Shown here piece after piece: positions 22,233-33,180 of a DNA stretch of 64,000 bases; position 1 is the first letter of the stretch; the number at the start of each line of letters is the position of its first letter. This DNA is from Antedon mediterranea (lineage: Eukaryota; Echinodermata; Crinoidea; Comatulida; Antedonidae), in NCBI RefSeq assembly GCF_964355755.1, contig NC_092670.1, positions 10,599,201-10,663,200 on the forward strand, written 5' to 3'. Made by a program: the position numbers and the translations under genes. Under the pieces are notes generated by a model, which was not told where the DNA came from, did no database searches, and saw only the letters and a list, made by a program, of their open reading frames with translations.

Positions 22233-23103
22233 TCGATCCAAGTCGGCCCTAAACCGTCTCGGCCAAAGTCAAGTCGGCCCCAAGTCAAGTTGGCCCCAAG
22301 TCAACTCGCCCCAGGTCAACTCGGCCTCAAGTCAACTCGGCCTCAAGTCAACTCGGCCTCACATCAACTCGGCCAAAAAATAATCGGTCAACTCGGCCCC
22401 GTTAAAGTATGGAACGCAAAAAGTGCAAAGGAAGGGGATTGATATTTCTTCACATTTTCGTGCGTCAAAATTCAATAAACATGTCCGATATGCGAGGACA
22501 TTTATTAGGTGTAATAAGATTGCTTGGTTGAATCATTGAGGTATAAAATAATGGTAACTCCATGGTTGAATCACGCGTAGATATTTTCAGTGTATGCATT
22601 TGATTAGGCGACAACATCTGAAACCAATTCGTAGCCTCCCTCTGCGCCTTTGGCAGCTATTTCAATATCTAAAACTGCTACGTGTTTTCGCTGACCGGGG
22701 GATTCACCTTTTTTAAAAATGCAAATCATGAAAAAAAAACGATATGTACGATCATTTTTTCTATGGCCAAATGGTGGAACGTAGACCTACGTCTTCGATT
22801 TACTAAAATGCGGTACCTGCTCGTGTTTTTGTAACACGCGGGTACTTCTATTCATATCGGCAATGAGATCATTTTTTTATATGAGTATTTTTTTTATTTC
22901 TTCATTTTTTTTAAAGCGTGGATAGTAATTAATAATCATAATAATATTAAGCACTTTTTGCGTTCCATACTTTATTGTGACCGAGTTGACCGATTAGTTT
23001 TTGGCCGAGTTGACGTGAGGCCGAGTTGCCTTGAGGCCGACTTGACGTGGGGCCGACTTGACTTAGGCCGAGACAGTTTGGGGCCGATTTGACCTGCACC
23101 CTT
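22233..23103. mobile_element. Fold-back element with arrays of a CTCGGCC-type 15-base repeat
   Basis: Left arm 22235..22431 and right arm 22950..23100 are inverted copies. Each arm is built from a roughly 15-base unit (CAAGTCAACTCGGCC) followed by GTATGGAACGCAAAAAGTGC. The flanks TTTGTAAAG and TTTGTAAAT suggest an 8-base target duplication (TTTGTAAA), which would fit a hAT-like non-autonomous element. No ORF in the 500-base centre. Confidence 0.8.
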
Positions 23104-24017
23104 TGTAAATGATAAAAAAAATATCATAAAGTATGAAAACATTCGGTTAATAGAAGACCTGCTTTATTATATAGATTGTAACGATAAAAAAAAAAGTATG
23201 AAAACAATAGAAAGTTACAACATTGCATCCCACAACCTTACTATTTTGATTTTAAAATGTGGGAGGTCTAAAATTGGGTGAAGCTTTGAAAAATTGGCTT
23301 TTATTTTATTATTATTATTTATTAAAATAAAATACAAGATTGTGACATTCTCTTTTGAGATATTGTCCGTCATTCCTGAACTCTCCTACACCTGGCATCA
23401 CTGTACACAAACAAAGTGTGAAGACGCGATCATGGTAAAACAGCCTTTTAAACGTATTGTAATTCCTCCTTTTTCGTTGTATTTTACTTTGAAATCATCT
23501 TTTATACATGTGTTGAATATGAAGACTTGCTTTGCGAAGAAACTCTAATCTCTGTTTAAATGTGCATTACCCACGGGCATCAAAGCACAAATAGAGCCAA
23601 CGTTAGGCTACAGAATTTGCATATACAGCTACAGCAATGGCCGGGTCTAGCATTTTTTAGATTCTCACGCAGCAGAAAAACAACGAACAGGAATACATTA
23701 AGAAGTTTGTGAGTAACCTGCTTGACATATACCAGTATGACAAAACAGAAATACTGGTGTTTATTTTTCTAGTCCAAGTAGTGGCAGAATTCCAGACCAC
23801 CTGATTCGACTACGAGAGACGTAGTACAATGAGATCTTGTGCTATGTTTTCCTGAATATGAAGGAAGGAGCTTTACATAAGAAGGAAGTTAGCCCTTCTC
23901 GCAGAGGACATACCATCGGTTGTTCAATTATCAACAAGATTCCCGACTCCCGACTTAATAACGTTTTTAAACCCAGCGCATGTATGTTGAACGACTCGGC
24001 TGCAAACTGATGTACAA
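23104..24017. other. Region with weak coding remnants
   Basis: On the plus strand, short open stretches such as EYIKKFVSNLLDIYQYDKTE (about 23692..23752) and KEVSPSRRGHTIG (about 23885) occur in different frames with stops between. They could be remnants of the ORF that continues at 24018. No domain recognised. Confidence 0.3.
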
Positions 24018-24330
24018 TTGGCAAACAACAATACCGAGGACTTAATCGAGGGTTTGCGCTGTGTTAAAGAACCAAGTTTAACTCTTAACCAGAGCGATCT
24101 TAGAATAAAGACCAATGAGTGTCTACCTTCATTAGTTGCTATCGACAACATTCAATCCATTTTTCAAGCTGATACGTCTAATAACTTCATCAGCCCAAAA
24201 AGTCCATCAGTCATTATGGATTTAACAACTGAAACTTCCATTATGTCTACACCCGCAGAACTTTCTCCTAAATTGTTGTCTGGTGAGTTTGGCAACCAGG
24301 CAACAGACGATTTGATATCCCAAGCAATAC

Positions 24331-26253
24331 CTGTGGTCGTATTCACCAATCTCACTTAGGCTAAGGGAAATACTTACCCTTAAAATTTTAGAATTCCCTT
24401 AACAAAGGAAAACACTTAAGGGGTATTCACAAATGAGTTAAGGGAATCACTTACCTAAGGAAAACACTTAATTTAAGGGTAAAACTTAAGGGTAAAAATA
24501 ATCATAAATATTCATGAGTTGTCCCATTGTCCAATCACAGAGGATTTAATTGGACTCGCAATAGGTCTAGCCTAGATGCTACTAACAAACCAACATTCTG
24601 TGCAGGCTTAAACCTGTCTGTATTGAGGAATATGCATCCTAGGCTGGTTACTTGGAAGACCAACAGGGGGCCTAGCATCTCTACCTAGCCTAATAGACTG
24701 GGGGATGATTTATATTACAACGAAATGAGAAGCCATCTTCCACGAAAATAATGGCAGTCAAAATAAAAACAAATAAATGAATATAGGCCTAGACTAATTT
24801 GTATGGTAAGGATCAGCAAAAAAGGTCTAGATGCTACTCAAATCAAACCAAACATGAATCCCTAGGGTGTCACGAAACCTAAGACCACGAAAGCTAAGAC
24901 CCAAGACCTAAGATTACAAATATTTATCTTTCGCACCTGCCTTGTATTTTAACTCCCAACATTTATTCTGAATACACACCTTAGAATTGGCACTTTCATG
25001 AAAGAGAATCACATAAAAAGTAACAAATACATTTTTAAATTGATGATTTTACAGACGTTTTTCTCGCACACAAAATGTTGACTAGCCTACAGTACAGTAG
25101 GCCTACCCCATGTTCAATGTTTTTGTTTATATGGAACGTCAAAAGAGCAAAAATTATATAGAGGGCTGAAAACTCTGTGGAGTCCATCTACAGTGTGGAT
25201 GGAACAATGTAAAATTAAAATTGTAATGATAATAGTATAATCATGCAAGTACGAGGAAATAAATACTGGCAAATAAATTTTAATTAAAAAATCATGATAA
25301 GTTTTTCTGTTTTTATACTTGTACTATTATTGTTGCTCTTTTGGCGCTCCATAGAAACAAAAACATTGAGCATGGGGAGCTCGACGAGTTACATTACAGT
25401 ATACAAAGAAACACATCTGTAAAATCATAAATTTAAAGGATTTATTTATTTGTTATTATGTGTTTCTCCTTTTGAAAGTACTTATAAGTCCTAATTTTAA
25501 AGTGTGGTGTTCAGGATAAAGTTAGTCAACAAATTTGGAGTTAAAATACAAGAAAGGCAGGTGCGTAAGAAAAACATCCTCTGAACCAACACAATGGAGT
25601 AAATATATACAAACAAACAACCCATCAAGTTTGTTTGTTGTAAAGAAAAAATATACATTTACTCAACGGGCGAAAATAATGTGAGTTTATCTATGTTTTG
25701 CGGTGGTATTAAATTATATTTATGGTAATAAATGAAACCTACTGTGTTTAAAATTATGTATGGATAAACAAGTATTGTTTTTAAGCTGTAGTATATCTTA
25801 GAATTGGTAATCTTAGGTCTTGGGTCTTAGCTTTCGTGATCTTAGGTCTTAGGGGGTCTTAGCTTTCGTGGTCTTAGGTTTCGTGACACCCTGAATCCCT
25901 AGGCTAGGCTGGTTACTGGGCACACCAACAGGGGGCCTAGCATCTCTACCTATGACTGGGGCTGTCTACAAGTAGGCATAGTACTCGCACATACAGAATC
26001 GTCAGCACAACCAAGGTACTGAATAGTTAAGGGAACTTTTAAGGGACCTCTGAGGTCCCTTAAAAGTTAAGGGGCCTCTGAGGTCCCTTAAAAGTTAAGG
26101 AGAAAATAGACCAAGTTAAGGGTTTCCCTTAACTTTAAACCCTTTGTGAATACCACTTAAGTGAAACCCTTAATATTTTCTTGATTTAAGGGAAATTCTT
26201 AGGATTTAAGGGAAATATCTCACTTAATGTGATTTTGGTGAATACGGCCACAG
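24331..26253. mobile_element. Fold-back element, termini CTGTGGYCGTATTCACCAA
   Basis: The outer 19 bases are inverted at the two ends. The adjacent 200-base zones are rich in TTAAGGGAAA/TTTCCCTTAA words in opposite orientation (24360..24500 and 26030..26220). No transposase. I could not settle a target duplication. The left and right interiors also share a direct repeat, CCAACAGGGGGCCTAGCATC, at about 24661 and 25925. Confidence 0.72.
24865..25891. mobile_element. MULE-like palindromic element nested in the fold-back
   Basis: It starts GGGTGTCACGAAACC and ends with the reverse complement. It is flanked by a perfect 10-base duplication, TGAATCCCTA (24855..24864 and 25892..25901). Target duplications of 9-11 bases point to Mutator-type elements. 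The whole 1 kb is a long imperfect palindrome: an internal segment near 25107..25150 is mirrored at 25333..25378. No ORF. Confidence 0.78.
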
Positions 26254-26639
26254 GCTCTGAACTTCCCAAATTTTCAACTCCAAATAAACCAAAGGAGGAA
26301 GTTAAAACACCACGCTTCCATCGCTTTTTCATACGTTTAGTGGAGGACTTCATCAATCTACTTCGAATGCAGCGTTAAGAAAACATATACATGACATCGG
26401 TATCCGCAGCGTCACTGATATAATTTCGCTGAAAAATCGCAATCATCCTTGCCTCATTCTGTGTTGTGTTGGACAATGAATCTGATACTCTGATCATCTC
26501 ATCACCTGAATCGTGGCCAGACAGAGTTCGCGTGAGGAACTTTACACCTAGAAAGCCGAGGAATAACTTACATTGCTTCAAACATCATCCTACCTGATGA
26601 GGTTGTGAAAAAGTTAAACACAATATTTAAAAAATTTAT

Positions 26640-27760
26640 TTGGAATTAGATCGGAGCGAATATGAATTAGGTGGGTTAAAAGTGTTCCACCTTGGCAACT
26701 ATTTAGAATCTATTAGTTTATCGTGGATAATAAAATTGAGTTGTGTCTGTTGTGTCATCTGCAAAACAAGTAATTTTTAGCTCGTTCCTGTCGTGTAAAT
26801 TTTGAGGTACTTTAATACACTTAATTTAGTCAGACTGTGTAATTTTGCAAGCAAGTGGTTCTACACCTAGTACAAAAAGAAAGCAGAGATTGGACAGCCT
26901 TGTCTTACTCCTCTTTCGACATTAAAGAATTTAAACACATGTCCGTTATTGATTAAAATGAAGGATTTTTCCAAAGTTTAGTCTTTTGAGAACATCTATT
27001 AATATCGCCTATTAATCGAGTCAAATGCCTTTTTAAAATCAACGCATAGCATTCTCGAGTTTCTTGAGATATCTTCAATTAGTCTTATATTTTAGTGTAT
27101 ATTTCTTCCTTTAACAAAACCGCTTTGATCATAACTAATAATAGAATAACTTCTCGTTGCTAAGCATTTGGTTAGAATTTTATAGTCTATCTTTAAATGA
27201 CTGCTAATAGGACGCCAATTATCTCGTGAGTGGCGGGGTAAATCTTTCTCTTTGTGTATAGCATTTAAGAGATTGAGATTTTGTTAATTCACCAAATTTT
27301 TATGATCATTAAATGCATTCACTACATGTTATCCTACTTTAACCCAGAATCTTTTATAAATTCAGGTGAGAGCCCATCATACCCAGGGCTTTTATTATTT
27401 TCAATCATTTTTAGTGCATTTAAACATTCCTCATAGCTATACCTATATCTAGTTTCGGAAAAGTAATTCCATCTAGAAATGATTCTATATTTTCTGTAAG
27501 AGTGTCGTTTTCAGATCTATATAGTTCAGAAAAGAAACTGACCTGCATGTTTAAAATGTCAGAGTTGTTTGTGATTTCTCTGTTGAATTTGTTTGAGTTT
27601 TTTTATACCTTTTATTTTTTCTAGATTAAAAATATTTTGATGACCTTTCACCTTCTTCGCACCACTTTTCACGAGATCTTATTTGAATGCCTCTAACTAC
27701 GTGCTCGTAAAGCGTTTCATATTCCAATTTTACCTTGTTATATTGACGTCAAAGGGACAA
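26640..27760 (-). pseudogene. Decayed L1-like LINE reverse transcriptase
   Basis: Read on the minus strand with several frameshifts and stops, the order is PGYDGLSPEFIKDS (about 27395..27355), NWRPIS then DYKILTKCLATR (about 27220..27160), SGFVKGR, LCVDFKKAFDSINR (about 27050..27010), GVRQGCPIS (about 26910) and CFADDTT (about 26765..26749). This is the RT motif order of the L1/Tx1 group. Non-functional. Confidence 0.75.
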
Positions 27761-28071
27761 TAAGTTTTGTATTTTTATTTTAACCGATTTTTGTTTGATT
27801 TACGCGAATCCGTGAATTTTTATACCAAATTCAATTTTAATTTCAATTTTTTTTAAGAGAGAGAAGAGAGAGAGTGAATGTGATAAGGTTACACTTCAGA
27901 GTCAATGGTTTTGGCTAACTCAATTTTTGCTTATATGTATAATAATGTTTTTTTTCTTTTATATAACTTTAATTTTGCATGCCACTATTATAACCATTTT
28001 TATATTTTAAATAGATTTAAAAAAAAAAAGGGAAACAGAAGGATGTAATGTAATGACATACATTTATAATT

Positions 28072-28432
28072 GAGAAATCAACCTTTGTATCAGAATTCAA
28101 ATAAGTTCACAAACTTGGCCCAGAAAGTCCAGAGGAGAGTTTGTCCAGATGTTTTAAAAGTCCATTTAGCTCATAATTAAATCCCAAAAGTAAACAGTTT
28201 ATTTGACCTCTCTAACTGTTCCCATTGTAAAACAATTAGATATTGACAGTTTTAAGCAAAGATTCGACAGGGCCAATTCATCATTGTAACCCCCCAGATA
28301 AGATCAATCACTCCCACCTAAACACCCCTGGATCAACTTAGGACCAATCATTAGCTCCATAAATGATGTAATTGACATACTGTATGCAAATGAACCGAAG
28401 CCAATATACCCCCAAGAGCCCAGACACACCTT
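28072..28432 (+). repeat. LTR-like repeat, copy 1, left part
   Basis: Together with 31849..32048 it makes one copy of the repeat seen uninterrupted, in opposite orientation, at 62347..62930. It has a TATA-like AATATACCCCC and, in the right part, AATAAA before the end, an LTR-like layout. It could also be the 3' end of another retroelement, because a short open frame (VKQLDIDSFKQRFDRANSSL) ends inside it. Confidence 0.6.
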
Positions 28433-29689
28433 TAGGCTATGGGGCATGCCCTTCTATCGTTTCATTTCGTGATCCCCTATCGGAGGGGAGAATAAAATTG
28501 CTATGACAATTATAACAAAAATATAGATAACCTTAAACTGGCCGGTCCCGCTTGTAAATTTTACGCGTCAACGAAATATGTTTGTTTTTATATGTATTTT
28601 ATTGCGATGTAGAAGATTTGTGTAGGTCAGTACAGGTCGCACAATTGACCAATCAAAAAATTTGTCTTTTAACTCATGGAGCTGTGCAACAGTAACTGTC
28701 CAATCAGATTCCCTTACACAGCGGGATAGGCTACTAGACGATCGTAAACAAACATGTGTTGTTCTTCTGGAGCGCGGAGCAGGAAGATGTCATCTTCTGA
28801 TGATCAAAAACGTTGTTATTGACACAATACATCTAATTCTCGGACAATATTAACATTCACAGAAACCAAATGGAAAACTTTTTTAATGTGTACAAAAAGT
28901 TGGTGCAATCTAAGCGGCAATCAAAAGGAGTTTTGTAGCCGCAAATCCTTTTGAAAATATTTAGAGGAGCTTACCAATACTTGTTACCAATTCCTGGCGA
29001 CGCTGGATGTCATAAAATGATGCTATCAATATTTCACTGATTGTAGCAAACAAAGGCGAGCAGTAAAATATGAAATAGAGGATGTTAATTCATCCAACAA
29101 TGAAGAAGGTAAATTCTATTTGTTTTAATGATAGGTCTAGCCTAGGCCCCTAGCTAGTAGGCCTAGTAATTAGTTCATATCATATCTGCCTTGCTAAAAA
29201 AAGCCTAGCTAGGTAGGTTGGCGGTGGGTAGTCTACAAAGTTTATTTTTTTAATATGTATTAAGCCTACGTAGAGTAGGCTAGGCCTAGTATATAATTTT
29301 TTTTAAATATCTGGGCCAACAAAAATGAACCCATAATTACAATATGAATTAGGCCTAGCTAGGGTGGCCCCAGTATTATTGTGTAGTGGACCTAGTTTGA
29401 TGGTAGGCCTACCTCCATCTTGGGAAAAAACATTTGCATTTTATTATTCAATGTGGTAATGCATGCAAACCTTGGCTTGGTAGCCTCAGGCAAGGAGAGA
29501 ATAGACCAACCTGATGCTTTATGTTGTTATTTGAGACATATTATTTGAATTATTGTACTGCAATATTAAATAGTGTATAGATGAACTGATTATATTATTA
29601 TATTTATTACACAAACATTTAGAATCATAAATATTAATTAGTATTCTTTTTTTTTACTGAAGAATTTCAAGGATTAGAGTCAACAGAAG

Positions 29690-30591
29690 AGTCAACAGCA
29701 GAACCTGTTACTAAACGAAGGAGAGTTCTGCGATCACATGTAGCAATTACACAAACTGCATAAAAAATGCTGAACGAAGTCGAAGAGCAGCCATCGGCTC
29801 ACAAACAATTAAAATACCAAAAGCCGAACAGCAAATTCCAGAACAGTTGAAAACATTTTTATCTGCATCTGCTAATCAAGTTCTTCTTTCAGATATGAAG
29901 CATGTGTGAAGCAGATCACCTCAAGGGAATAAATGTATTCATAACATCATCATTATTATGCCATTCTATTTCAGAATCAAATGGAAAAGTTTTAATCAAG
30001 AAGAGGCAGACACCAGAATGTTTCTGTATGCGAAGTATGCTGCACACCATGGTGGTAAAGATATTGTTACAATCAGCCCTGACACTGATGATGTTTTTAT
30101 TATTGGATTGGCATTTTGCAAAAGTCTGCATGGCTCTCACCTATATTTCAATACTGGAAAAGATGCTAATCTCCGAACAATTCATCTGCAGGCTATTCAG
30201 GAACATATTGGAAATGATGTTTCAAATGCATTAATTAGACTACATTGCTTCACAGGATGCGATTCAGTCAGCGCTTTTTTTGGGAACGGTAAAGTGAAGG
30301 CAATGAAACTCGTAATGGAAAACTCTAATTTATGCATTCTTTTTATTGGGCAATTCTACCAGCGAACTTTCAGATGAATTACTTTGTGATCTAGAAACAT
30401 TTGTATGTAGGCTGTATGGTCAGCAACCTGCTCTACACAGCATTCTCGAATTGTCATCCTGGTCATGTAAAAAGTCAAAATGCAATGAAGGGGTTGCAAA
30501 TGAAAAATGCTGTGTATCCTTAGGATTCTCTTGTACAGAATTATGCTCCTGCAAAAACTGTAACAATCTTCTTCATACATCAGATGTTTGA
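29690..30591 (+). pseudogene. Academ transposase remnant: XPG-like nuclease region and Cys8 finger
   Basis: Frame 29958..30377 carries EEADTRMFLYAKYAAHHG, ISPDTDDVFIIG and FTGCDSVSAFFGNGKVKA, which match the acidic motifs and the GCD helix region of XPG/FEN-like nucleases found in Academ proteins. Frame 30346..30591 continues with GNSTSELSDELLCDLE. It ends in eight cysteines, from SWSCKKSKC through EKCC to CTELCSCKNC, a Cys8 finger. A frameshift near 30350 and stops upstream (28760..29900 has only scraps, such as LTFTETKWKTF near 28850) make it inactive. Confidence 0.72.
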
Positions 30592-30724
30592 AATTGATGG
30601 AGATGATAGCGATGATGAGGAAGAGGGAGATGAATTTGAGCAGGAAGAACTTTTTAGTGTAGTTTAAGTGTAATTTATGGTTTACAAATGTTCATTTTAC
30701 TTGGTCTACATGATTTTAATGTAA

Positions 30725-31220
30725 TAGGCCTATAATATGTGAATTTAGGTTAAACTATTTTGTAACTTAACTATTTTGTAACGTAACGGATGAACCATGA
30801 GAAAGTATAAATAAAGAACCCATGAGATGATAAGCAATATTAAGACACAGGAGTATTATAAGAAACTTTCTACTTTGATGTTTACAATACATTAATATGC
30901 CTATAATATGTAAATTTATATTAAACTATTTTGTAACTTAACTATTTTGTAACGTAACGGATGAACCATGAGAAAGTATAAAATAAAAACCCATGAGATG
31001 ATAAGCGATATTAAGACACAGGAGTATTATAAGAAACTTTCTACTTTAATGTTTACATTTTTTTCTATAGTTTGGTGTACATGTAAATTTATATTAAACT
31101 GTTTTGTAACTTAACTACAGTATTTTGTAACGTAACGGATGAACCATGAGAAAGTATAAAATAAAGAACCCATGAGATGATAAGCAATATTAAGAAACAG
31201 GAGTATTATAAGAAACTTTG
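30725..31220 (+). repeat. Three tandem units of about 170 bases inside the Academ element
   Basis: Units start near 30725, 30898 and 31085. Each contains TTTTGTAACTTAACTA, then AACGTAACGGATGAACCATG, then GATGATAAGC.ATATTAAGA and GAGTATTATAAGAAACTTT. Each also contains AATAAA, so the array may lie in the transposase 3' UTR. Confidence 0.85.
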
Positions 31221-31225
31221 CTGTA

Positions 31226-31345
31226 ATAATTTCATTTATTTGTTACTAATTGATTATAATTCTATGTTATACATCTACAATGAAAACAATAATGCAACAT
31301 TTGATTTATTACTAATTGATTATAATTCTATGTTATGCATCCAAT
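31226..31345 (+). repeat. Two tandem units of about 60 bases
   Basis: TTACTAATTGATTATAATTC, then TATGTTAT.CATC and AATGAAAACAA, occurs twice in a row directly after the 170-base array. Confidence 0.8.
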
Positions 31346-31848
31346 GAAAACAAAAAGTTGCAATTATATAGGAGAGATAATATTAATAAATATTTTGTGA
31401 CAGCATAGTCATGAATTATAAAGATTGAAAATGCATCTTCTTTTCAGTGTGCTTAAATAAATATTAATTAAGGTTTACTAACAGATACATTTCTTACAAG
31501 GACTACAATATTAATGTCAAAATTATGATAAAAATATTGCATGTTAAATGTGAAAGAAAGATACAGTATAAGTTATTCCAATGGAACGATTGTATTTTAT
31601 CCAGTAATAACACTAACAGAAAATATACAAAATAGAGGGCGCTATTTCTATGTATTTCTTTATGTTGAGAAATTCGATTTTTTTACACCTAAAATTACAC
31701 TTATTGCGTAACTTTTGAAAGCGGGACCGGCTGAATTTGTGTTAATCTAATTATTAACTATAAACTGTGTGAATATCTTCCTCCCCCCCGTTAGGAGATC
31801 ACGAAATTCGTTTTCTAGGCCTCTTTTTGGCTCATGCCCCATAGCCTA

Positions 31849-32048
31849 CTTACAGCTACTTCACGGAGCACACACCTCACAGCCACTTCCTCAGAAGCAG
31901 ACCTACACACCTCACATCTCACCAACAGCATCACCTAATCCCCTGTTCCTAATCCTTATACTTATAGTTGTATATTATATTGTATCAAGTATTATTGAAT
32001 AAACAATATATGTGTTACTGCAGTCAAGCGAGTAAGAGTCTTCATTAG
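31849..32048 (+). repeat. LTR-like repeat, copy 1, right part
   Basis: It continues the repeat begun at 28072 after the Academ insertion: CACGGAGCACACACC, CTTATAGTTGTATATT, AATAAACAAT, and the end GTCTTCATTAG. It matches the reverse complement of 62347..62560. Confidence 0.7.
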
Positions 32049-32700
32049 AAGTCAAAAACCTCATAACACTATATTACACTACGTGAACATTTTCATTAAA
32101 CCAACGTTTGTTGCACAACTACATATGTACATGCATCTGCTGTCCAAGTTACAACATTACTGCTATCGCCGTTTTTGAGATCTGCGACCAACAAAAAATG
32201 AGCAGAAAAAATGAAATTTTTGACAATAACAATAGGCTATCACTCTACAGAGAGCGATAGCGTAATAAATACAAATACTACTTACTAATGTCCACTTCCA
32301 CAGGGACAGAAAAATAATTATTTTTGCTTTCAATTACAGTTTTTCATGTAAATTTATTTTTTTTTAAATACGGTAAACAAACATTCTACAAAAGTTTGTC
32401 CACTTATTTTTAAAAGGACATCCATGACTTAAATAGTCTTCTCGTGGAAGACAGCTAGCCAACACAAATGGAATCCATTGAAAGATACGATCTTGGTAGA
32501 GCAAATACAATAGCCGGTGTAATTGCACATTGAGCCACTTAAAAAAATAGAAAGAACCCGGTCAAAGATCCCTCAAACCACACCTGAATGAAAGTTGAAG
32601 AAAGATTCCTCATTGTATTTACTATACAGTAACCACTGCGCAGATAGTAATGTTACATACCGCAATGAATCATAATTTTTTTACTATGATGACATCTTTA

Positions 32701-32706
<6 letters not shown>

Positions 32707-32777
<71 letters not shown>

Positions 32778-32821
32778 TCTTTAAAATGTTCATATATTAA
32801 AGATATATATATATATATATA
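32707..32821. repeat. TA microsatellite (left of Penelope fragment)
   Basis: Runs of TA occupy 32707..32773 and 32805..32821, separated by TTTAAAATGTTCATATATTA. The inverse of that 20-mer lies after the mirror-image TA run at 33144..33177. Confidence 0.95.
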
Positions 32822-32824
32822 TTC

Positions 32825-33140
32825 CAAAATTGTTTATATCTCTACCAAGCTACCTTCTTTGTTTTCCACTCTTATTCAGACTCCACCCTGGCTCCCTTTG
32901 TTATATTTCTTTTATTCATGTCCACCCAGGCAGCACTTGCCAGCTTTATACTATGACGTTATCCAAATTCCTTCACTTGCACTGATGAAGGGCTAGTGTT
33001 GCCCGAAAGCTCTGCTAACTTTTCTGGCTGTTTACTTTATCGTTTTGATTTAGCTTTTCGCTTTTTATTTTTGTATCTCCATTGAGATCCAGCCACTGAT
33101 ACCCACAGCATTGTCATTTTTCTCAGTAATTTGCCTTTGG
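32825..33140 (+). mobile_element. Penelope-like terminal fragment with hammerhead-like motif
   Basis: 32982..33009 reads CTGATGAAGGGC, TAGTGTT, then GCCCGAAAGC: the CUGAUGA and GAAA cores with a GGGC/GCCC stem II, although an extra A follows the CUGAUGA box. Such motifs are typical of the terminal repeats of Penelope-like retroelements. No ORF, and stem I is not convincing, so activity is unproven. Confidence 0.55.

Positions 33141-33180
<40 letters not shown>

Larger units (their letters stand above)
24018..26376 (+). pseudogene. Unidentified ORF interrupted by a fold-back element
   Basis: 24018..24330 encodes about 104 Ser/Thr/Asn-rich residues starting MANNNTEDLIEG. The frame runs into the element terminus at about 24331. 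Past the element, 26254..26376 is open for about 40 codons (ELPKFSTPNKPKEE, then RFHRFFIRLVEDFINLLRMQR, stop). Before the insertion the two parts probably formed one reading frame. I recognise no domain. Confidence 0.4.
28433..31848 (+). mobile_element. Academ-like DNA transposon, decayed, 3.4 kb
   Basis: The terminal inverted repeat is TAGGCTATGGGGCATG. The target duplication is CTT (28430..28432 and 31849..31851). Subterminal inverted pieces include TTTCGTGAT and GCCGGTCCCGCTT near the two ends. It encodes remnants of an XPG-type nuclease and a Cys8 finger, and by family knowledge 3-4 base duplications plus these two domains define Academ elements. The uninterrupted paralogue at 62.5 kb shows the pre-insertion sequence ACACCTTACAG. 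Confidence 0.75.

Noticed and set aside
28072-31848. TTA (Harbinger-type) target duplication for the Academ-like element
   Set aside because: The left flank reads CTT-TAGG, and only CTT reproduces the empty site at 62.5 kb exactly.
31769-32002. 77-codon ORF with hydrophobic end
   Set aside because: It spans the Academ right terminus and the LTR-like repeat, so it is a chance junction frame.
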